From Rhizobium jaguaris (GTDB lineage: Bacteria > Pseudomonadota > Alphaproteobacteria > Rhizobiales > Rhizobiaceae), in the NCBI RefSeq assembly GCF_003627755.1, contig NZ_CP032696.1, positions 62,001 to 126,000 on the forward strand: a stretch of DNA of 64,000 bases. The letters run 5' to 3'. The notes under the pieces were generated by a model. It made no database searches, was not told the DNA's origin, and saw nothing but the letters and a program-made list of their open reading frames with translations. The position numbers and the translations under genes were made by a program. This document shows positions 1 to 10,409 of the stretch, piece by piece; the stretch's first letter is position 1, and every line of letters begins with the position of its first letter.

Positions 1-3000
1 CGCAGCACTGGGGCCCGGAGCGCTCGCCGACCTGACGGTGGTCGATCTGGAGTCGGTCAACCCGGCCTGGACTGAACTGCCCGCTTCCGATCCCGACCCC
101 CGCGCCCTTGGCCTCACCCCACGCCATCTCGCCTATGTGATCTATACCTCCGGATCAACCGGAACCCCAAAGGGGGCACAGAATGAGCATCGGGCTATTA
201 TCAATCGCCTGATCTGGATGCAAAGAGCCTACGCTCTCAAAGCAACTGATGTCGTGGTGCAGAAGACGCCATTTAGTTTCGATGTCTCGGCCTGGGAATT
301 CTTCTGGACGTTGCTTGAAGGGGCGTCCCTGGTGCTGGCGCCGCCAGATGCGCATAAAGACCCTGATGCGCTTGTAAAACTGATAATCAGTCAACGGATC
401 ACCACGGCACACTTTGTTCCATCGATGCTGGTCAGCTTTATGGACGCCAAAGGTGTTGACCGCAGCACATCGCTGCAGCGTCTCGTGTGCAGTGGTGAGG
501 CGCTTCCTGCCCCCCTTGCGCAGAAGGTTCGGCGCGTTTTGCCTTGGACTGGCCTGCACAATCTGTACGGTCCCACGGAAGCTGCCATCGACGTTACAGC
601 GTGGAGTTGCCCGGCTGATTTTGATGGGTCCGTTGTCCCGATCGGCCGTCCGATTGCGAACACGCGTGTGTATCTTCTGGACGGGCATGGCAGGCCGGTG
701 CCGTTCGGGGCGGTGGGGGAGCTTTATATTGGCGGGGCAGGCGTGGCGCGCGGCTATCTGAACCGGCCGGAGCTGACGGCGGAGCGGTTCATCGCCAGTC
801 CTTTTATAGAAGGCGACCGGCTGTACCGGACCGGGGACCTCGGACGCTATCTGCCGGACGGCAATCTGGAGTTCCTCGGCCGCACCGACGATCAGGTGAA
901 GATCCGCGGCTTCCGCATCGAGCCGGGCGAGATCGCCGCGCGGCTTTGCGAGCACGCCTTCGTGCGCGAGGCCGTGGTGGTGGCGCGCGAGGACCGGGCC
1001 GGCGACAAGCACCTTGTCGCCTATGTGGTTACGAGCGAGCATGCCGACGGAGCCGAGGGGTCAGACCTTGCCGGCGCCCTGCGCGCGCATCTGAGTGCCC
1101 AACTGCCGGACTACATGGTGCCGGCTGCCTTCGTGCAGCTGGCGGCGCTGCCGCTGACGCCAAACGGCAAGCTCGACCGCAAGGCACTGCCTGTTCCCGA
1201 CGACGCTGCCTATGCGCGCACCGCCTATGAGGCGCCGCAGGGCGAGATCGAGACGACGCTGGCCGAGATCTGGACCGGGCTTCTCGGGGTCGAGCGGGTC
1301 GGACGCCACGACCACTTCTTCGAACTCGGCGGACACTCGCTCTTGGCGGTGCAGTTGATGGAGCGGCTGCGGCGGCTGTCTCTGGACGTCGAGGTGCGCA
1401 CCCTGTTCGCCAGGCCGGTGCTGTCCGAACTTGCCGCCAGCCTCGTCAGCCATCATGAGGTGACGGTGCCTGCCAACCTGATCACCGAGCAGTGCACGGC
1501 GATTACGCCAGAGATGCTGCCGCTCATCGCGCTTTCCCAGCCGGAGATCGACCGGATCGTAGAAACGGTGCCCGGCGGCGTCGGCAACATCAAAGACATT
1601 TATGCTCTGCCGCCGTTGCAGGACGGCATCCTGTTCCACCATCTGTTGGCGAGCCGCGGCGATCCGTACCTGCTGGTCAGTCAGATGGCCTTCGCCGACC
1701 GCGGCCTGTTGGAGCGCTATCTCGGCGCGGTCCAGCAGGTCGTCGACCGCCACGACATCCTGCGCACCTCATTTGTGTGGGAGGGGCTGTCGAGTCCGGC
1801 GCAGGTGGTGTGGCGCAAGGCGCCGCTGGACGTGAGCGAGGTCGAGCTGGACGAGGATGGCGGTGCTGGCCACGAGCAGCTGAAGCGAAGGTTCGATCCA
1901 CGCCGGCAACGCATCGATCTTGGCCGGGCGCCGTTGTTGCGGTTTGTGATTGCGCGCGAGCCGGGCACGGGGCGCTGGCTGCTGTCGGAGCTGCTGCATC
2001 ATCTGATCGGCGATCACACGACGCTGGAGGTCATGCATGCCGAGGTGCGGGCCGTGCTGGAAGGTCGCGGGCATGAGCTTGCCGCACCGCAGCCGTTCCG
2101 CAATCTGGTGGCGCAGGCGCGCCTGGGTGTGGATGCCAAGGCGCATGAAGAGTTCTTCAAGGAACAGCTGGCCGACATCGACGAACCGACCCTGCCGTTC
2201 GGGCTGAGCGAGGTGCGCGGCGACGGCAGCGGGGTTGGCGAGGCGCATCGGATGCTGCCGCAGGGGCTCAACGACCGGCTGCGCCATCAGGCGCGGCGGC
2301 TAGGGGTGAGCCTTGCGAGCCTGTGCCATCTGGCCTGGGGGCAGGTGGTGGCGCTGAGCAGCGGGCGTCAGCAGGTGGTGTTCGGCACGGTGCTGTTCGG
2401 CCGCATGCATGCCGGCACCGGCGCCAACCGCGCCATGGGCCTGTTCATCAACACCCTGCCTGTGCGGCTCGACTTGGACGGGACCGGTGTGAAGGAAAGC
2501 GTGCGCATCACGCATCGCCGGCTTTCCGAGCTGCTGGCGCACGAGCATGACTCGCTGGCGCTGGCGCAACGCTGCAGCGGCGTTGCAGCGCCGGCGCCGC
2601 TGTTCAGCGCGTTGTTGAACTACCGTCACAACAGCCCGGCGGCCATGTCCGGTTGCGGAGCGGATGATGTTCTGTCCGGCATGCAATGGCTGGGCGGAGA
2701 GGAGCGCACCAACTATCCGCTGACCTTGTCGGTGGAGGATTTTGGCGAGGCGCTCGGGCTGACGGCGCAGGTGGCGGAGCCCGTGTCTGCGGAGCGGGTC
2801 TGCGGCTACATGCAGCACGTGCTCGAGCAACTGGCCGAAGCGCTGGAGCATGCCCCCGATATGCCGGTGTGCGATCTCGACATCCTGCCGGCCGAGGAGC
2901 GCGCCTACCTGCTGGAGGATCTGAACCGGACGGCGGCGCCTTATCCATCGGACAAGTGCATCCACGAGCTGTTCGAGCAGCAGGTGCGGCGCGCTCCCGA

Positions 3001-5578
3001 AGCCGTCGCCCTCGTCCATGAGGACGATGAGCTGAGCTATGGCGAACTCAACGCGCGAGCCAACCGGTTGGCGCATCATTTGATCGCCCTCGGGGTCAAG
3101 CCGGATCAGCCGGTGGCGATCTGCCTGAAGCGCAGCCCGGCGATGGTGGTGGGTGTTCTGGCGATCCTTAAGGCGGGCGGTGCCTATCTGCCGCTCGATC
3201 CAGCCTACCCGTCTCAGCGGCTGCGGCAGGTTCTTGACGATGCAGCACCGCGGCTGCTCCTTTGCGATGCGGCCGGACGGGCCGCCCTCGGTCCCGAGCC
3301 TCTTGCCGCTCTGACGGTCGTCGATCTGGAGACCGCCACCCCGGCCTGGGCCGAACTGCCTGCCAAAGATCCCGACTCCCGCGCCCTCGGCCTGACCGCC
3401 CGCCATCTCGCCTATGTCATCTACACCTCCGGATCAACCGGAACCCCAAAGGGGGTCATGGTCGAGCATCGGGGATTGGTCAACCTGGCATTGGCTCAGA
3501 TCGGGCTTTTTGGCGTTGGTTCAAATAGCCGTGTCGTGCAGTTCGCTTCCTTTAGTTTTGATGCAAGCGCTTGGGAGCTTCTTATGGCGTTTGGCTCAGG
3601 CGCCGCGTTGCACTTGCCTGCGGATGAGATCCGCCAGACGAGTAACAGGGTGTCGGATTATCTCCGTAGCAAATCCATCACCCATGCGACGCTACCTCCA
3701 GCCTTGCTTCAGGAGAGCGGCGCTCTTGAATATCGGACGTCGCAAGTTCTCATTCTTGCCGGAGAGCTGCCGAAAGCTGGGCTCATCCGAAGTCTGGCGC
3801 CCACATCCACTGTCAACGCTTATGGACCTACCGAAACAACAGTCTGTGCGACGGTTTGGAGTTGCCCGGCTGATTTTGATGGGTCCGTTGTCCCGATCGG
3901 CCGTCCGATTGCGAACACGCGTGTGTATCTTCTGGACGGGCATGGCAGGCCGGTGCCGTTCGGGGCGGTGGGGGAGCTTTATATTGGCGGGGCAGGCGTG
4001 GCGCGCGGCTATCTGAACCGGCCGGAGCTGACGGCGGAGCGGTTCATCGCCAGTCCTTTTATAGAAGGCGACCGGTTGTACAAGACCGGGGACCTCGGAC
4101 GCTATCTGCCGGACGGCAATCTGGAGTTCCTCGGCCGCACCGACGATCAGGTGAAGATCCGCGGCTTCCGCATCGAGCCGGGCGAGATCGCGGCGCGGCT
4201 TTGCGAGCACGCCTTCGTGCGCGAGGCCGTGGTGGTGGCGCGCGAGGACCGGGCCGGCGACAAGCACCTTGTCGCCTATGTGGTTACGAGCGAGCATGCC
4301 GACGGAGCCGAGGGGTCAGACCTTGCCGGCGCCTTGCGCGCACACGTCAGCGAGCGGCTGCCGGACTACATGGTGCCGGCTGCCTTCGTGCAGCTGGCGG
4401 CGCTGCCGCTGACGCCAAACGGCAAGCTCGACCGCAAGGCACTGCCTGTTCCCGACGACGCTGCCTATGCGCGCACCGCCTATGAGGCGCCGCAGGGCGA
4501 GATCGAGACGACGCTGGCCGAGATCTGGACCGGGCTTCTCGGGGTCGAGCGGGTCGGACGCCACGACAACTTCTTCGAACTCGGCGGCCATTCGCTCTTG
4601 GCGGTGCAGTTGCTCAGTCGCGCGTTCGATCTTGGGTTTAAGCTTAACGCCGCTGACCTCTTCCAAGCCCCGTTGCTAAAGGAACTTGCATCAAAGGTTC
4701 ATTTGGAACCACAACCCAGCAGGTCGGGAGTGATTTGCGTTCGAGAAACCGGATCGCAGCCGCCGCTGTTCTTCGTTCCCACAGGTTTGGGCGATTGCTC
4801 CTATGTCTTGAGTTTGGCGAAGGAAATGGACGTAGAATGTCCTGTCTACGCTTTGCCATGGCCGCCTTTCAATGACGTTCGTCCGCCAACTCTCGAGGCA
4901 ATGGCAGCGGAGCTAAGCCTGGCAATTCGAGAGATCCAGCCACAGGGCCCATACCGCTTTGCCGGATACTCATCAGGGGCAATCTTAGCTTACGCAATTG
5001 CGCATTGCTTGCTAGGTCCCGGTGACGCTGTGTCATTCATTGCCCTAATCGATGTTGTGTTACCTGCAAATCCGTCAAGGCTATCGCCGACCAAAATGAT
5101 GCGAGAGGTGCTTCTTGACTCTGTCGAATTAGATGACGACTCCTTCGAAGTACTCGAACGGATCGCTGAGCAAAGTTCAGTTTCTCAGCTCCTCGAAATG
5201 GCACAGGAACTTGGAGGGTTACCTCTGGATCGTGATCTCCAGAAAGAGATTTTGATGTATGAAAAGGCCTTGCAGTTTCGAAGGGCGCTGAACTTGTATC
5301 GACTTCCGTCTCTGCCGGTTGAGATACACCAGTTCTATGCCAACAGCTCTATCAGTCATCGGGCACGATCTCACAAAATTCCGATAGGTCCAGAAGCACA
5401 TTCGCCTTTGCGAGGTTGGGACCGGATTTTAAGTGCAGAGGCCATTCATGCCGTTCCAATTCCAGGCGACCATCTGACCATGATGAGTGTCCCGGAAAAC
5501 CGCCGAGTTCTGGCTCGACGCATATCAACGACCCTGAACAGCTCATCGACAACGAATGTTCGAACTTCACTTTCTTGA
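1..5578 (+). CDS. Non-ribosomal peptide synthetase, C-terminal part (A-PCP-C-A-PCP-TE)
   Basis: The reading frame is open from base 2, so the gene begins upstream and only its 3' part is here. Domains by base position: adenylation 1 (to about 1180, A3 motif STGTPKG, A10 [10 protein letters not shown]), carrier 1 (about 1230-1430, GGHSL), condensation (about 1500-2870, His motif HHLIGDH rather than the usual HHxxxDG), adenylation 2 (about 2930-4440), carrier 2 (about 4490-4690) and thioesterase (about 4770-5540, GYSSG nucleophile, late PGDH histidine). Reading the specificity positions by eye against the GrsA A-domain gives DVWHVSLID for A1, close to serine codes, and DAWTIAAVC for A2, matching phenylalanine codes. 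The thioesterase makes this the terminal module, releasing a peptide that should end Ser-Phe. A 755-bp block (603-1357 and 3858-4612) is nearly identical in the two A domains, while the specificity cores differ and look less GC-rich. The peptide is unknown. Confidence 0.95.
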   Translation, partial: AALGPGALADLTVVDLESVNPAWTELPASDPDPRALGLTPRHLAYVIYTSGSTGTPKGAQNEHRAIINRLIWMQRAYALKATDVVVQKTPFSFDVSAWEFFWTLLEGASLVLAPPDAHKDPDALVKLIISQRITTAHFVPSMLVSFMDAKGVDRSTSLQRLVCSGEALPAPLAQKVRRVLPWTGLHNLYGPTEAAIDVTAWSCPADFDGSVVPIGRPIANTRVYLLDGHGRPVPFGAVGELYIGGAGVARGYLNRPELTAERFIASPFIEGDRLYRTGDLGRYLPDGNLEFLGRTDDQVKIRGFRIEPGEIAARLCEHAFVREAVVVAREDRAGDKHLVAYVVTSEHADGAEGSDLAGALRAHLSAQLPDYMVPAAFVQLAALPLTPNGKLDRKALPVPDDAAYARTAYEAPQGEIETTLAEIWTGLLGVERVGRHDHFFELGGHSLLAVQLMERLRRLSLDVEVRTLFARPVLSELAASLVSHHEVTVPANLITEQCTAITPEMLPLIALSQPEIDRIVETVPGGVGNIKDIYALPPLQDGILFHHLLASRGDPYLLVSQMAFADRGLLERYLGAVQQVVDRHDILRTSFVWEGLSSPAQVVWRKAPLDVSEVELDEDGGAGHEQLKRRFDPRRQRIDLGRAPLLRFVIAREPGTGRWLLSELLHHLIGDHTTLEVMHAEVRAVLEGRGHELAAPQPFRNLVAQARLGVDAKAHEEFFKEQLADIDEPTLPFGLSEVRGDGSGVGEAHRMLPQGLNDRLRHQARRLGVSLASLCHLAWGQVVALSSGRQQVVFGTVLFGRMHAGTGANRAMGLFINTLPVRLDLDGTGVKESVRITHRRLSELLAHEHDSLALAQRCSGVAAPAPLFSALLNYRHNSPAAMSGCGADDVLSGMQWLGGEERTNYPLTLSVEDFGEALGLTAQVAEPVSAERVCGYMQHVLEQLAEALEHAPDMPVCDLDILPAEERAYLLEDLNRTAAPYPSDKCIHELFEQQVRRAPEAVALVHEDDELSYGELNARANRLAHHLIALGVKPDQPVAICLKRSPAMVVGVLAILKAGGAYLPLDPAYPSQRLRQVLDDAAPRLLLCDAAGRAALGPEPLAALTVVDLETATPAWAELPAKDPDSRALGLTARHLAYVIYTSGSTGTPKGVMVEHRGLVNLALAQIGLFGVGSNSRVVQFASFSFDASAWELLMAFGSGAALHLPADEIRQTSNRVSDYLRSKSITHATLPPALLQESGALEYRTSQVLILAGELPKAGLIRSLAPTSTVNAYGPTETTVCATVWSCPADFDGSVVPIGRPIANTRVYLLDGHGRPVPFGAVGELYIGGAGVARGYLNRPELTAERFIASPFIEGDRLYKTGDLGRYLPDGNLEFLGRTDDQVKIRGFRIEPGEIAARLCEHAFVREAVVVAREDRAGDKHLVAYVVTSEHADGAEGSDLAGALRAHVSERLPDYMVPAAFVQLAALPLTPNGKLDRKALPVPDDAAYARTAYEAPQGEIETTLAEIWTGLLGVERVGRHDNFFELGGHSLLAVQLLSRAFDLGFKLNAADLFQAPLLKELASKVHLEPQPSRSGVICVRETGSQPPLFFVPTGLGDCSYVLSLAKEMDVECPVYALPWPPFNDVRPPTLEAMAAELSLAIREIQPQGPYRFAGYSSGAILAYAIAHCLLGPGDAVSFIALIDVVLPANPSRLSPTKMMREVLLDSVELDDDSFEVLERIAEQSSVSQLLEMAQELGGLPLDRDLQKEILMYEKALQFRRALNLYRLPSLPVEIHQFYANSSISHRARSHKIPIGPEAHSPLRGWDRILSAEAIHAVPIPGDHLTMMSVPENRRVLARRISTTLNSSSTTNVRTSLS

Positions 5579-5672
5579 GATCCATCGCTTCTGACATCCA
5601 GGGAAATGGATTTTGCGTCTCCGCGAAGAGGGTTGCGTATTTCGCAAAAGCCGAACACAGTCCCGCGTTAAG

Positions 5673-5857
5673 CTATGCCACCTTTTCCATGCTGAGGAAG
5701 CGCAGTGACTCAGGGCGATGCGCTGCTTGCGACAAGTGCTGGCGAGGATGTTGTGTACCTCGTCGATGACCAAAACCCGCACGCCGATGGCCATTTCAAC
5801 ACCATCGAGGTGGCTGACCAGGTGAATGCAATGCTCGACCGCTTCCTGGCAGTCGGC
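5673..5857 (-). pseudogene. TniB-type transposition ATPase remnant
   Basis: A minus-strand stretch contains the Walker B segment RVLVIDEVHN followed by a Gln-Arg-Ile stretch, as in TniB/IstB-like AAA ATPases of Tn5053/Tn7-type elements. About 50 codons survive. The frame shifts near 5710, after which a continuation of the TniB pattern (SLRFLS) is readable to a stop at 5673. A stop at 5858 closes the upstream side. It is clearly broken and marks the region after the peptide synthetase as old mobile DNA. Confidence 0.55.
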
Positions 5858-6907
5858 CTAAGGCCGCGCCTCGCCACCGGGATGTAACGGATGCGGATAT
5901 GCTTAATAGACAAGTTCACGATGTAAAGGCATCCTTTTGACTGAGCGAAGCACCTTTCCCTAGGCGCTCGTTAGCGTACGCGCCTTTGCGCGGCGCGAGT
6001 ATTGTCTTCGCGCGCTTTTCGTGATCGGCAAGTACGACGCCCGAAACTTTGATCCGCGGGGGTACCATTTGGTTTTCGTTAGATGCCCGCCGGCAGTGGC
6101 ATCTTCAGCGATGGGGAATGAACTTTACAAAGTGAGAAAACCCCCGTCCAGCTGCCACGCGGCAGTGCTTTTCCGCCGGGATCGCCATAATCACTCCGAA
6201 CCGAGCGCGAGCCAAATCTTCTCCTCGTCCGGTTCTGGAAAATTGTATTTCGGCAGTAAGAGTTTCACGCGGGAGCATGGTAGTTGATCCGTGCTGCGCC
6301 CGTGCATTGAAAGTCGCGCTCCCGAAGAACGCATTATCGGTTGAATAATGATGTTCTTCCAGCGCAACACGCGATAGGCAGGCGGGTTCGTTCGCGCTCG
6401 GAGTTCGCGATACCAATAGACAACGGTTTTGGCGAATTGACGACAAAGTTTTGTATTGTCGGACTTTTTGAGTGCTCTCAGTTAACCCACTGAATGGAAA
6501 TCACAAATTGCCTTTTTGAAGCTCTCAACATACTGGCATGAATTTTGGAGCTGCCCATCAAAAGTTCGCGAGAGCTGCTTGCCAGGAGTGAGAGATAGCT
6601 CGGGGAGATTCAATGACCGGAGATAATAAATGTTGCTGAGCAAGATTCTCAGATTGATGCGCTCTTGCGGCGCGATTCCCGCAGGGTGGTTTTGGCACCT
6701 GACCACCTAATCGGCTGCGCTGCGACAAAGCCCTATACAGGAGAGATCCTTTCACACCCCATCGAAAGACGTTGGCCTGCAACTAGTAGCGGCCAGGTCT
6801 GATGACTTGCGGTGGCAGGAGATCTACAGCGAAGGAGACCTGCAAATGCCGCGTGTTTTTTCGCCAGTGGGCCCATGTCAGTGGTGTCAGTTGCGGCAGA
6901 GTAAGCC
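5858..6907. other. Gene-poor region after the peptide synthetase
   Basis: About 1 kb with no coding region I can support. Short open frames exist on both strands but none shows a recognisable domain or a good ribosome site. Together with the TniB remnant just before it, this is best read as decayed mobile-element DNA. Confidence 0.5.
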
Positions 6908-7519
6908 ATGATACGCTATCTCTATGATCCGGCGAACGCCGTTACAGCCCTCGGCCTCGTCTTCGCGACAACCGCCATCTATTTTGCCCTCATTGGACAT
7001 TTTGAGCTCGCGATATGTTTTTCCTTGTGGGCGCTTCTGGCGGATGATGCAGATGGCATGATCGCAAAATACTCGCGGAACAGATCGGCCCTGACGGCGC
7101 AGATTGGCGGCGCCTTCGACAATCTGGCGGATCTCGTCTACGCATGCATTTTTCCATCTGTCCTGATTTTGTCTTTCAACGCCTTTTCCGGGCCGGCCTT
7201 GCTGGCTGCGCTCTGCCTCGTGCTTTCGGGTGCACTTCGCCTCGCATATTTTTCAACGTTTGGTCTCGATGAGGATGGCTTCGGCAGAGGTCTTCCGCTT
7301 AACAACGATGTCTTTGTGCTCGCTATTCTCTTTGCCGCAGACCACTATTTGCGAATTCGCCATCTCGGGGTTGCCCTTATCGGTGCAGCATTTGTGCTAT
7401 CCGGCCTGCATCTTGCCAGTTTCAGATTCCCCGGGACCGGCACTAAATTGCGCCTTACCAATCTGACCCTTGTGGTAGCCGGTTCCATTGCCCTGCTGAC
7501 GAGTGAATTGGCATCCTAG
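6908..7519 (+). CDS. CDP-alcohol phosphotransferase family membrane protein
   Basis: 203 residues, strongly hydrophobic with several membrane segments. The family signature D(x2)DG(x2)AR...G(x3)D(x3)D is present as D46, D49-G50, A53, K54 (Lys in place of the usual Arg), G67, D71 and D75. Enzymes of this family move a phospho-alcohol from a CDP-alcohol to a hydroxyl acceptor, making phosphodiesters (phospholipid head groups, for example). The substrate cannot be read from sequence. It is the first gene of a co-directional set; the methyltransferase starts 16 bases after its stop. The start at 6908 has only a weak ribosome site. The neighbours, including an aminotransferase with a nucleotidyltransferase-like domain, suggest an unusual amino-alcohol substrate rather than housekeeping lipid synthesis; that is inference. 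Confidence 0.85.
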   Translation: MIRYLYDPANAVTALGLVFATTAIYFALIGHFELAICFSLWALLADDADGMIAKYSRNRSALTAQIGGAFDNLADLVYACIFPSVLILSFNAFSGPALLAALCLVLSGALRLAYFSTFGLDEDGFGRGLPLNNDVFVLAILFAADHYLRIRHLGVALIGAAFVLSGLHLASFRFPGTGTKLRLTNLTLVVAGSIALLTSELAS

Positions 7520-7535
7520 ACAAAGGGAGGAAGTC

Positions 7536-8450
7536 ATGGAAAGCGCTTTCGAGCTTGAAACACGTGCCGTCTTCGATCGATACCAGCGTCAGCAGGAAAA
7601 TGACGATCACATCTTCGACAGATTGGCATCGCTCATCGAAGAAGACTATTTCGGTCTTCCCGCGGGAAGCTTCCGCGGTCTCGACATACTGGACGCCGGA
7701 TGCGGATCAAACGCGAATGCGTCTTATGCGTTTCTTGAGAAGGGTGCGCGCAGCGTCACGTCGCTGGAGCTAGGTAGTGAGTGGATGGACTGCGCGAGCA
7801 AGCGGCTCGGCCGATTTGGCGCCCGCTCAGCACTCGTCGCCGGAAGCGTCCTTGACTTGCCGTTTGATGATGGAAGCTTCGATTTTGTCCATTGCGCTGG
7901 GGTTCTGCCTCACACCAGCGAGCCGAGAAAGGGCTTCGAAGAACTCACGCGCGTTACCCGCCCGGACGGCAAGCTCTTCATAACAGTCATGGGCACCGGC
8001 AATGGTGTCGTCTACCGATGCATCAATCACCTGCGCGAACTCTATAAACACGACCTACAATTTCGCCATTCGGTTGACAATCTCAATGCGGCTAGCGCGC
8101 GCCAAGCCATCGATTGGCTGCTGGACACGAAAGATCGTGAGGAGGCCGAATATCTTTCGAAGGAAAACGACTTCTTCCGCAGCTTATTCGATGAGGATTT
8201 CTTCGTGACGATCCGAGACCGCTTCCAAGCGCCGACCTATCACGATTTCGACTTTACCGAAATTCAAATTAGGGACTGGTTCGCTGAATGCGGCTTCGCG
8301 AATATCCGCCGCATCTCTCGCTACACCCGAGCCTTTCACAATCTGCGCCGCTTCCTTGCGCCGATGTATCGCCACTATGACCACCCGCTAGCGCGGTTCT
8401 GGTTCGGCGACGGCTGCATCCAGATGATTGGCGAAAGGCCGAGGCAGTAA
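7536..8450 (+). CDS. SAM-dependent methyltransferase (class I)
   Basis: 304 residues from the ATG at 7536, which is preceded by AAGGGAGG. Motif I reads ILDAGCGSNAN, followed by an acidic loop (SLELGSEW), a VAGSVLDLPF motif and the FDFVHCAGVLPHT motif IV region typical of Methyltransf_11/25 proteins. The C-terminal 150 residues carry a long region rich in aromatic and charged residues that is probably substrate-specific. It lies between the CDP-alcohol phosphotransferase and the asparagine-synthase-like gene with short gaps, so one transcript is likely. The methyl acceptor is unknown. Confidence 0.88.
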   Translation: MESAFELETRAVFDRYQRQQENDDHIFDRLASLIEEDYFGLPAGSFRGLDILDAGCGSNANASYAFLEKGARSVTSLELGSEWMDCASKRLGRFGARSALVAGSVLDLPFDDGSFDFVHCAGVLPHTSEPRKGFEELTRVTRPDGKLFITVMGTGNGVVYRCINHLRELYKHDLQFRHSVDNLNAASARQAIDWLLDTKDREEAEYLSKENDFFRSLFDEDFFVTIRDRFQAPTYHDFDFTEIQIRDWFAECGFANIRRISRYTRAFHNLRRFLAPMYRHYDHPLARFWFGDGCIQMIGERPRQ

Positions 8451-8481
8451 CAATAATCCCTCTAGGACGAACGCGACACCC

Positions 8482-10371
8482 ATGTGCGCAATCTTTGGGA
8501 TCATACTCAAACAGCCCGGCGCTTCGGTCCCCGCCACCGCGGTCGACTATTGTGCCGACGCTCTCGCCCATCGCGGGCCGGACGCCGGTGGCCGCTATAT
8601 CGACTGCGCCGTCGCATTCGCACACCGACGGCTATCCATCATTGATCTTGATGCTAGGGCCAACCAGCCCTTCCGCGATGAGGCAAGCCGCGTGGTTGTC
8701 ACCTATAACGGAGAGATCTACAACTACCGTGAACTGAGATGCGAATTGGCTCAGCTCGGATTCGAATTTTCGACGCAGTCGGATACTGAGGTTCTCCTCA
8801 AGAGCTATCTTGCCTGGGGCAAGTCGTTCCTGAATCGTCTCAATGGTATATTCGCATTCGCGTTGTTCGACCCGCGCCGATCTCTTTCGTTCATTGCGCG
8901 CGATCGCATTGGCGTCAAGCCGCTTTACTATATGGATCAAGATTTCGGGGTGCTCTTTGCCTCGCAGCCCAACGCACTCATTCGCTGGCCTGGCGTTGTC
9001 CGTAAGCCCGATATGAAAGGAGCGCTGAGCTTTCTTTCCTTCCGCGCCGTCGTCGGCGCCAGAACGCTGTTTGCCGGCATATCAAAATTGGAGCCAGGAT
9101 GCCTGCTAGAAGTCAAGGACGGGCACGTAAGGTGTGAACGTTGGTGGAGCCTGGCGTGTCCCCCTGAAAGAAGATTATCCAAAACGGATATTAGGTCGCT
9201 TGTCGGCGATGCGGTCGAGAGCCAGCTAGTTGCCGACGTTCCGATCGCCGCATTGCTGTCGGGCGGACTAGATTCCAGCATCCTCGCCTATGAGCTCTCC
9301 GCGCGCGCGCCGGTACGTCCCATCTGCTATACCGGAAAGGTCGATGGTGCTGACTACGACGAGACCGGCTACGCGCGCGAGGTTGCGGCCCATCTAAGTC
9401 TTCCCCACCGCGTGGTGACCATCGGAGAACCCTCAGATATTGATGCGGTAGCCGAACTGGTTCGCCTGCGAGGTCATCCCCTTGGCATGCACAACGAAAC
9501 AGCCATGTTCACTCTCGCGAAGGCCGTCGCCAAGGAGCACAAAGTTGTTTTTACCGGCGAGGGAGCGGACGAGATTTTCGCGGGCTACAGCCGGTTATTC
9601 CGCCTGCCGTACGACTACAACAGAAGCAGGCTCGTGGCGACCTTCCCGGCTGCCATCGCGAAACTCGCACGTCGCCGACTCGCGTTGGGACCTCATGCAC
9701 GGCCGCTGCAATTTTTCCTCGACCGCTATTCGTATTTCCCCTTTGATGAGATCCGGTCGCTTGCCATCAGCGGCAGATTTAGCGCCGACGACGGCGAGGA
9801 ACTTTTCGCGCATTTCGAGAAGCAATTTGCCGAGGCAGACGGTGACCTCTTCAGTCAGATCGCCCATGTCTTTGTAGCAACGCATCTGCCAGCTTTGCTG
9901 GAAATGGTCGACAATACAACGATGGCCGCAGGCCTCGAAGCACGCGTGCCCTATACCGATCATCGAGTAGTCGCTGCCGCTATGGCTATCTCGAGTTCAG
10001 AGCGGCTGAAGTGGAAATCGGCGATCGCCCCGGTCCAGGCGCTGTGCTCCCCCATCACCTCATTCAGCGAGCGTCTCGACGTGCCGAAATATCCGCTGCG
10101 GCGGGACTATGGCAAGGTCCTGCCCCAGTCCGTTCTGTGCAGGAAGAAGATGGGTTTTCCCCTTCCGCTCGGTCAGTGGGCCGTCGCGGAGCGATCCAGG
10201 GCCTATCGGAATCTCGTTTTTGGTAAAGAATCGCCGCTCGGCGATCTCTTCGACCTTAACGCCTTGAGGACCTGGTTCGAATGCGGTCGAACAAATCCTT
10301 CCGACTGCTTTGGCCGAAAATTCTGGCTTCTTGCCAATCTCGCGCTCTTCTTCCGGGAGGTCCTAGCGTGA
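8482..10371 (+). CDS. Asparagine synthase (glutamine-hydrolysing) family amidotransferase
   Basis: 629 residues. The start at 8482 is fixed by the N-terminal MCAIFGII, which exposes the catalytic Cys of the class II glutaminase domain. Glutaminase residues RRLSIIDL and YNGEIYNY follow. The synthetase domain has the PP-loop SGGLDSS and a later GEGADEIFAGY segment. The length fits AsnB-like enzymes. Such proteins make asparagine or, in biosynthetic clusters, form amides and lactams on other acids. Placement in this cluster favours a tailoring role, but true asparagine synthesis cannot be excluded. It ends 39 bases before the convergent phosphodiesterase gene. Confidence 0.9.
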   Translation: MCAIFGIILKQPGASVPATAVDYCADALAHRGPDAGGRYIDCAVAFAHRRLSIIDLDARANQPFRDEASRVVVTYNGEIYNYRELRCELAQLGFEFSTQSDTEVLLKSYLAWGKSFLNRLNGIFAFALFDPRRSLSFIARDRIGVKPLYYMDQDFGVLFASQPNALIRWPGVVRKPDMKGALSFLSFRAVVGARTLFAGISKLEPGCLLEVKDGHVRCERWWSLACPPERRLSKTDIRSLVGDAVESQLVADVPIAALLSGGLDSSILAYELSARAPVRPICYTGKVDGADYDETGYAREVAAHLSLPHRVVTIGEPSDIDAVAELVRLRGHPLGMHNETAMFTLAKAVAKEHKVVFTGEGADEIFAGYSRLFRLPYDYNRSRLVATFPAAIAKLARRRLALGPHARPLQFFLDRYSYFPFDEIRSLAISGRFSADDGEELFAHFEKQFAEADGDLFSQIAHVFVATHLPALLEMVDNTTMAAGLEARVPYTDHRVVAAAMAISSSERLKWKSAIAPVQALCSPITSFSERLDVPKYPLRRDYGKVLPQSVLCRKKMGFPLPLGQWAVAERSRAYRNLVFGKESPLGDLFDLNALRTWFECGRTNPSDCFGRKFWLLANLALFFREVLA

Positions 10372-10409
10372 GGAAGCTGTGTTCTCCGACCCCTTCTTGC
10401 AAGCGCCGT

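Noticed and set aside
2300..3406. A 368-codon minus-strand frame inside the peptide synthetase
   Set aside because: Antisense to the C and A domains; composition and lack of domains mark it as a shadow.
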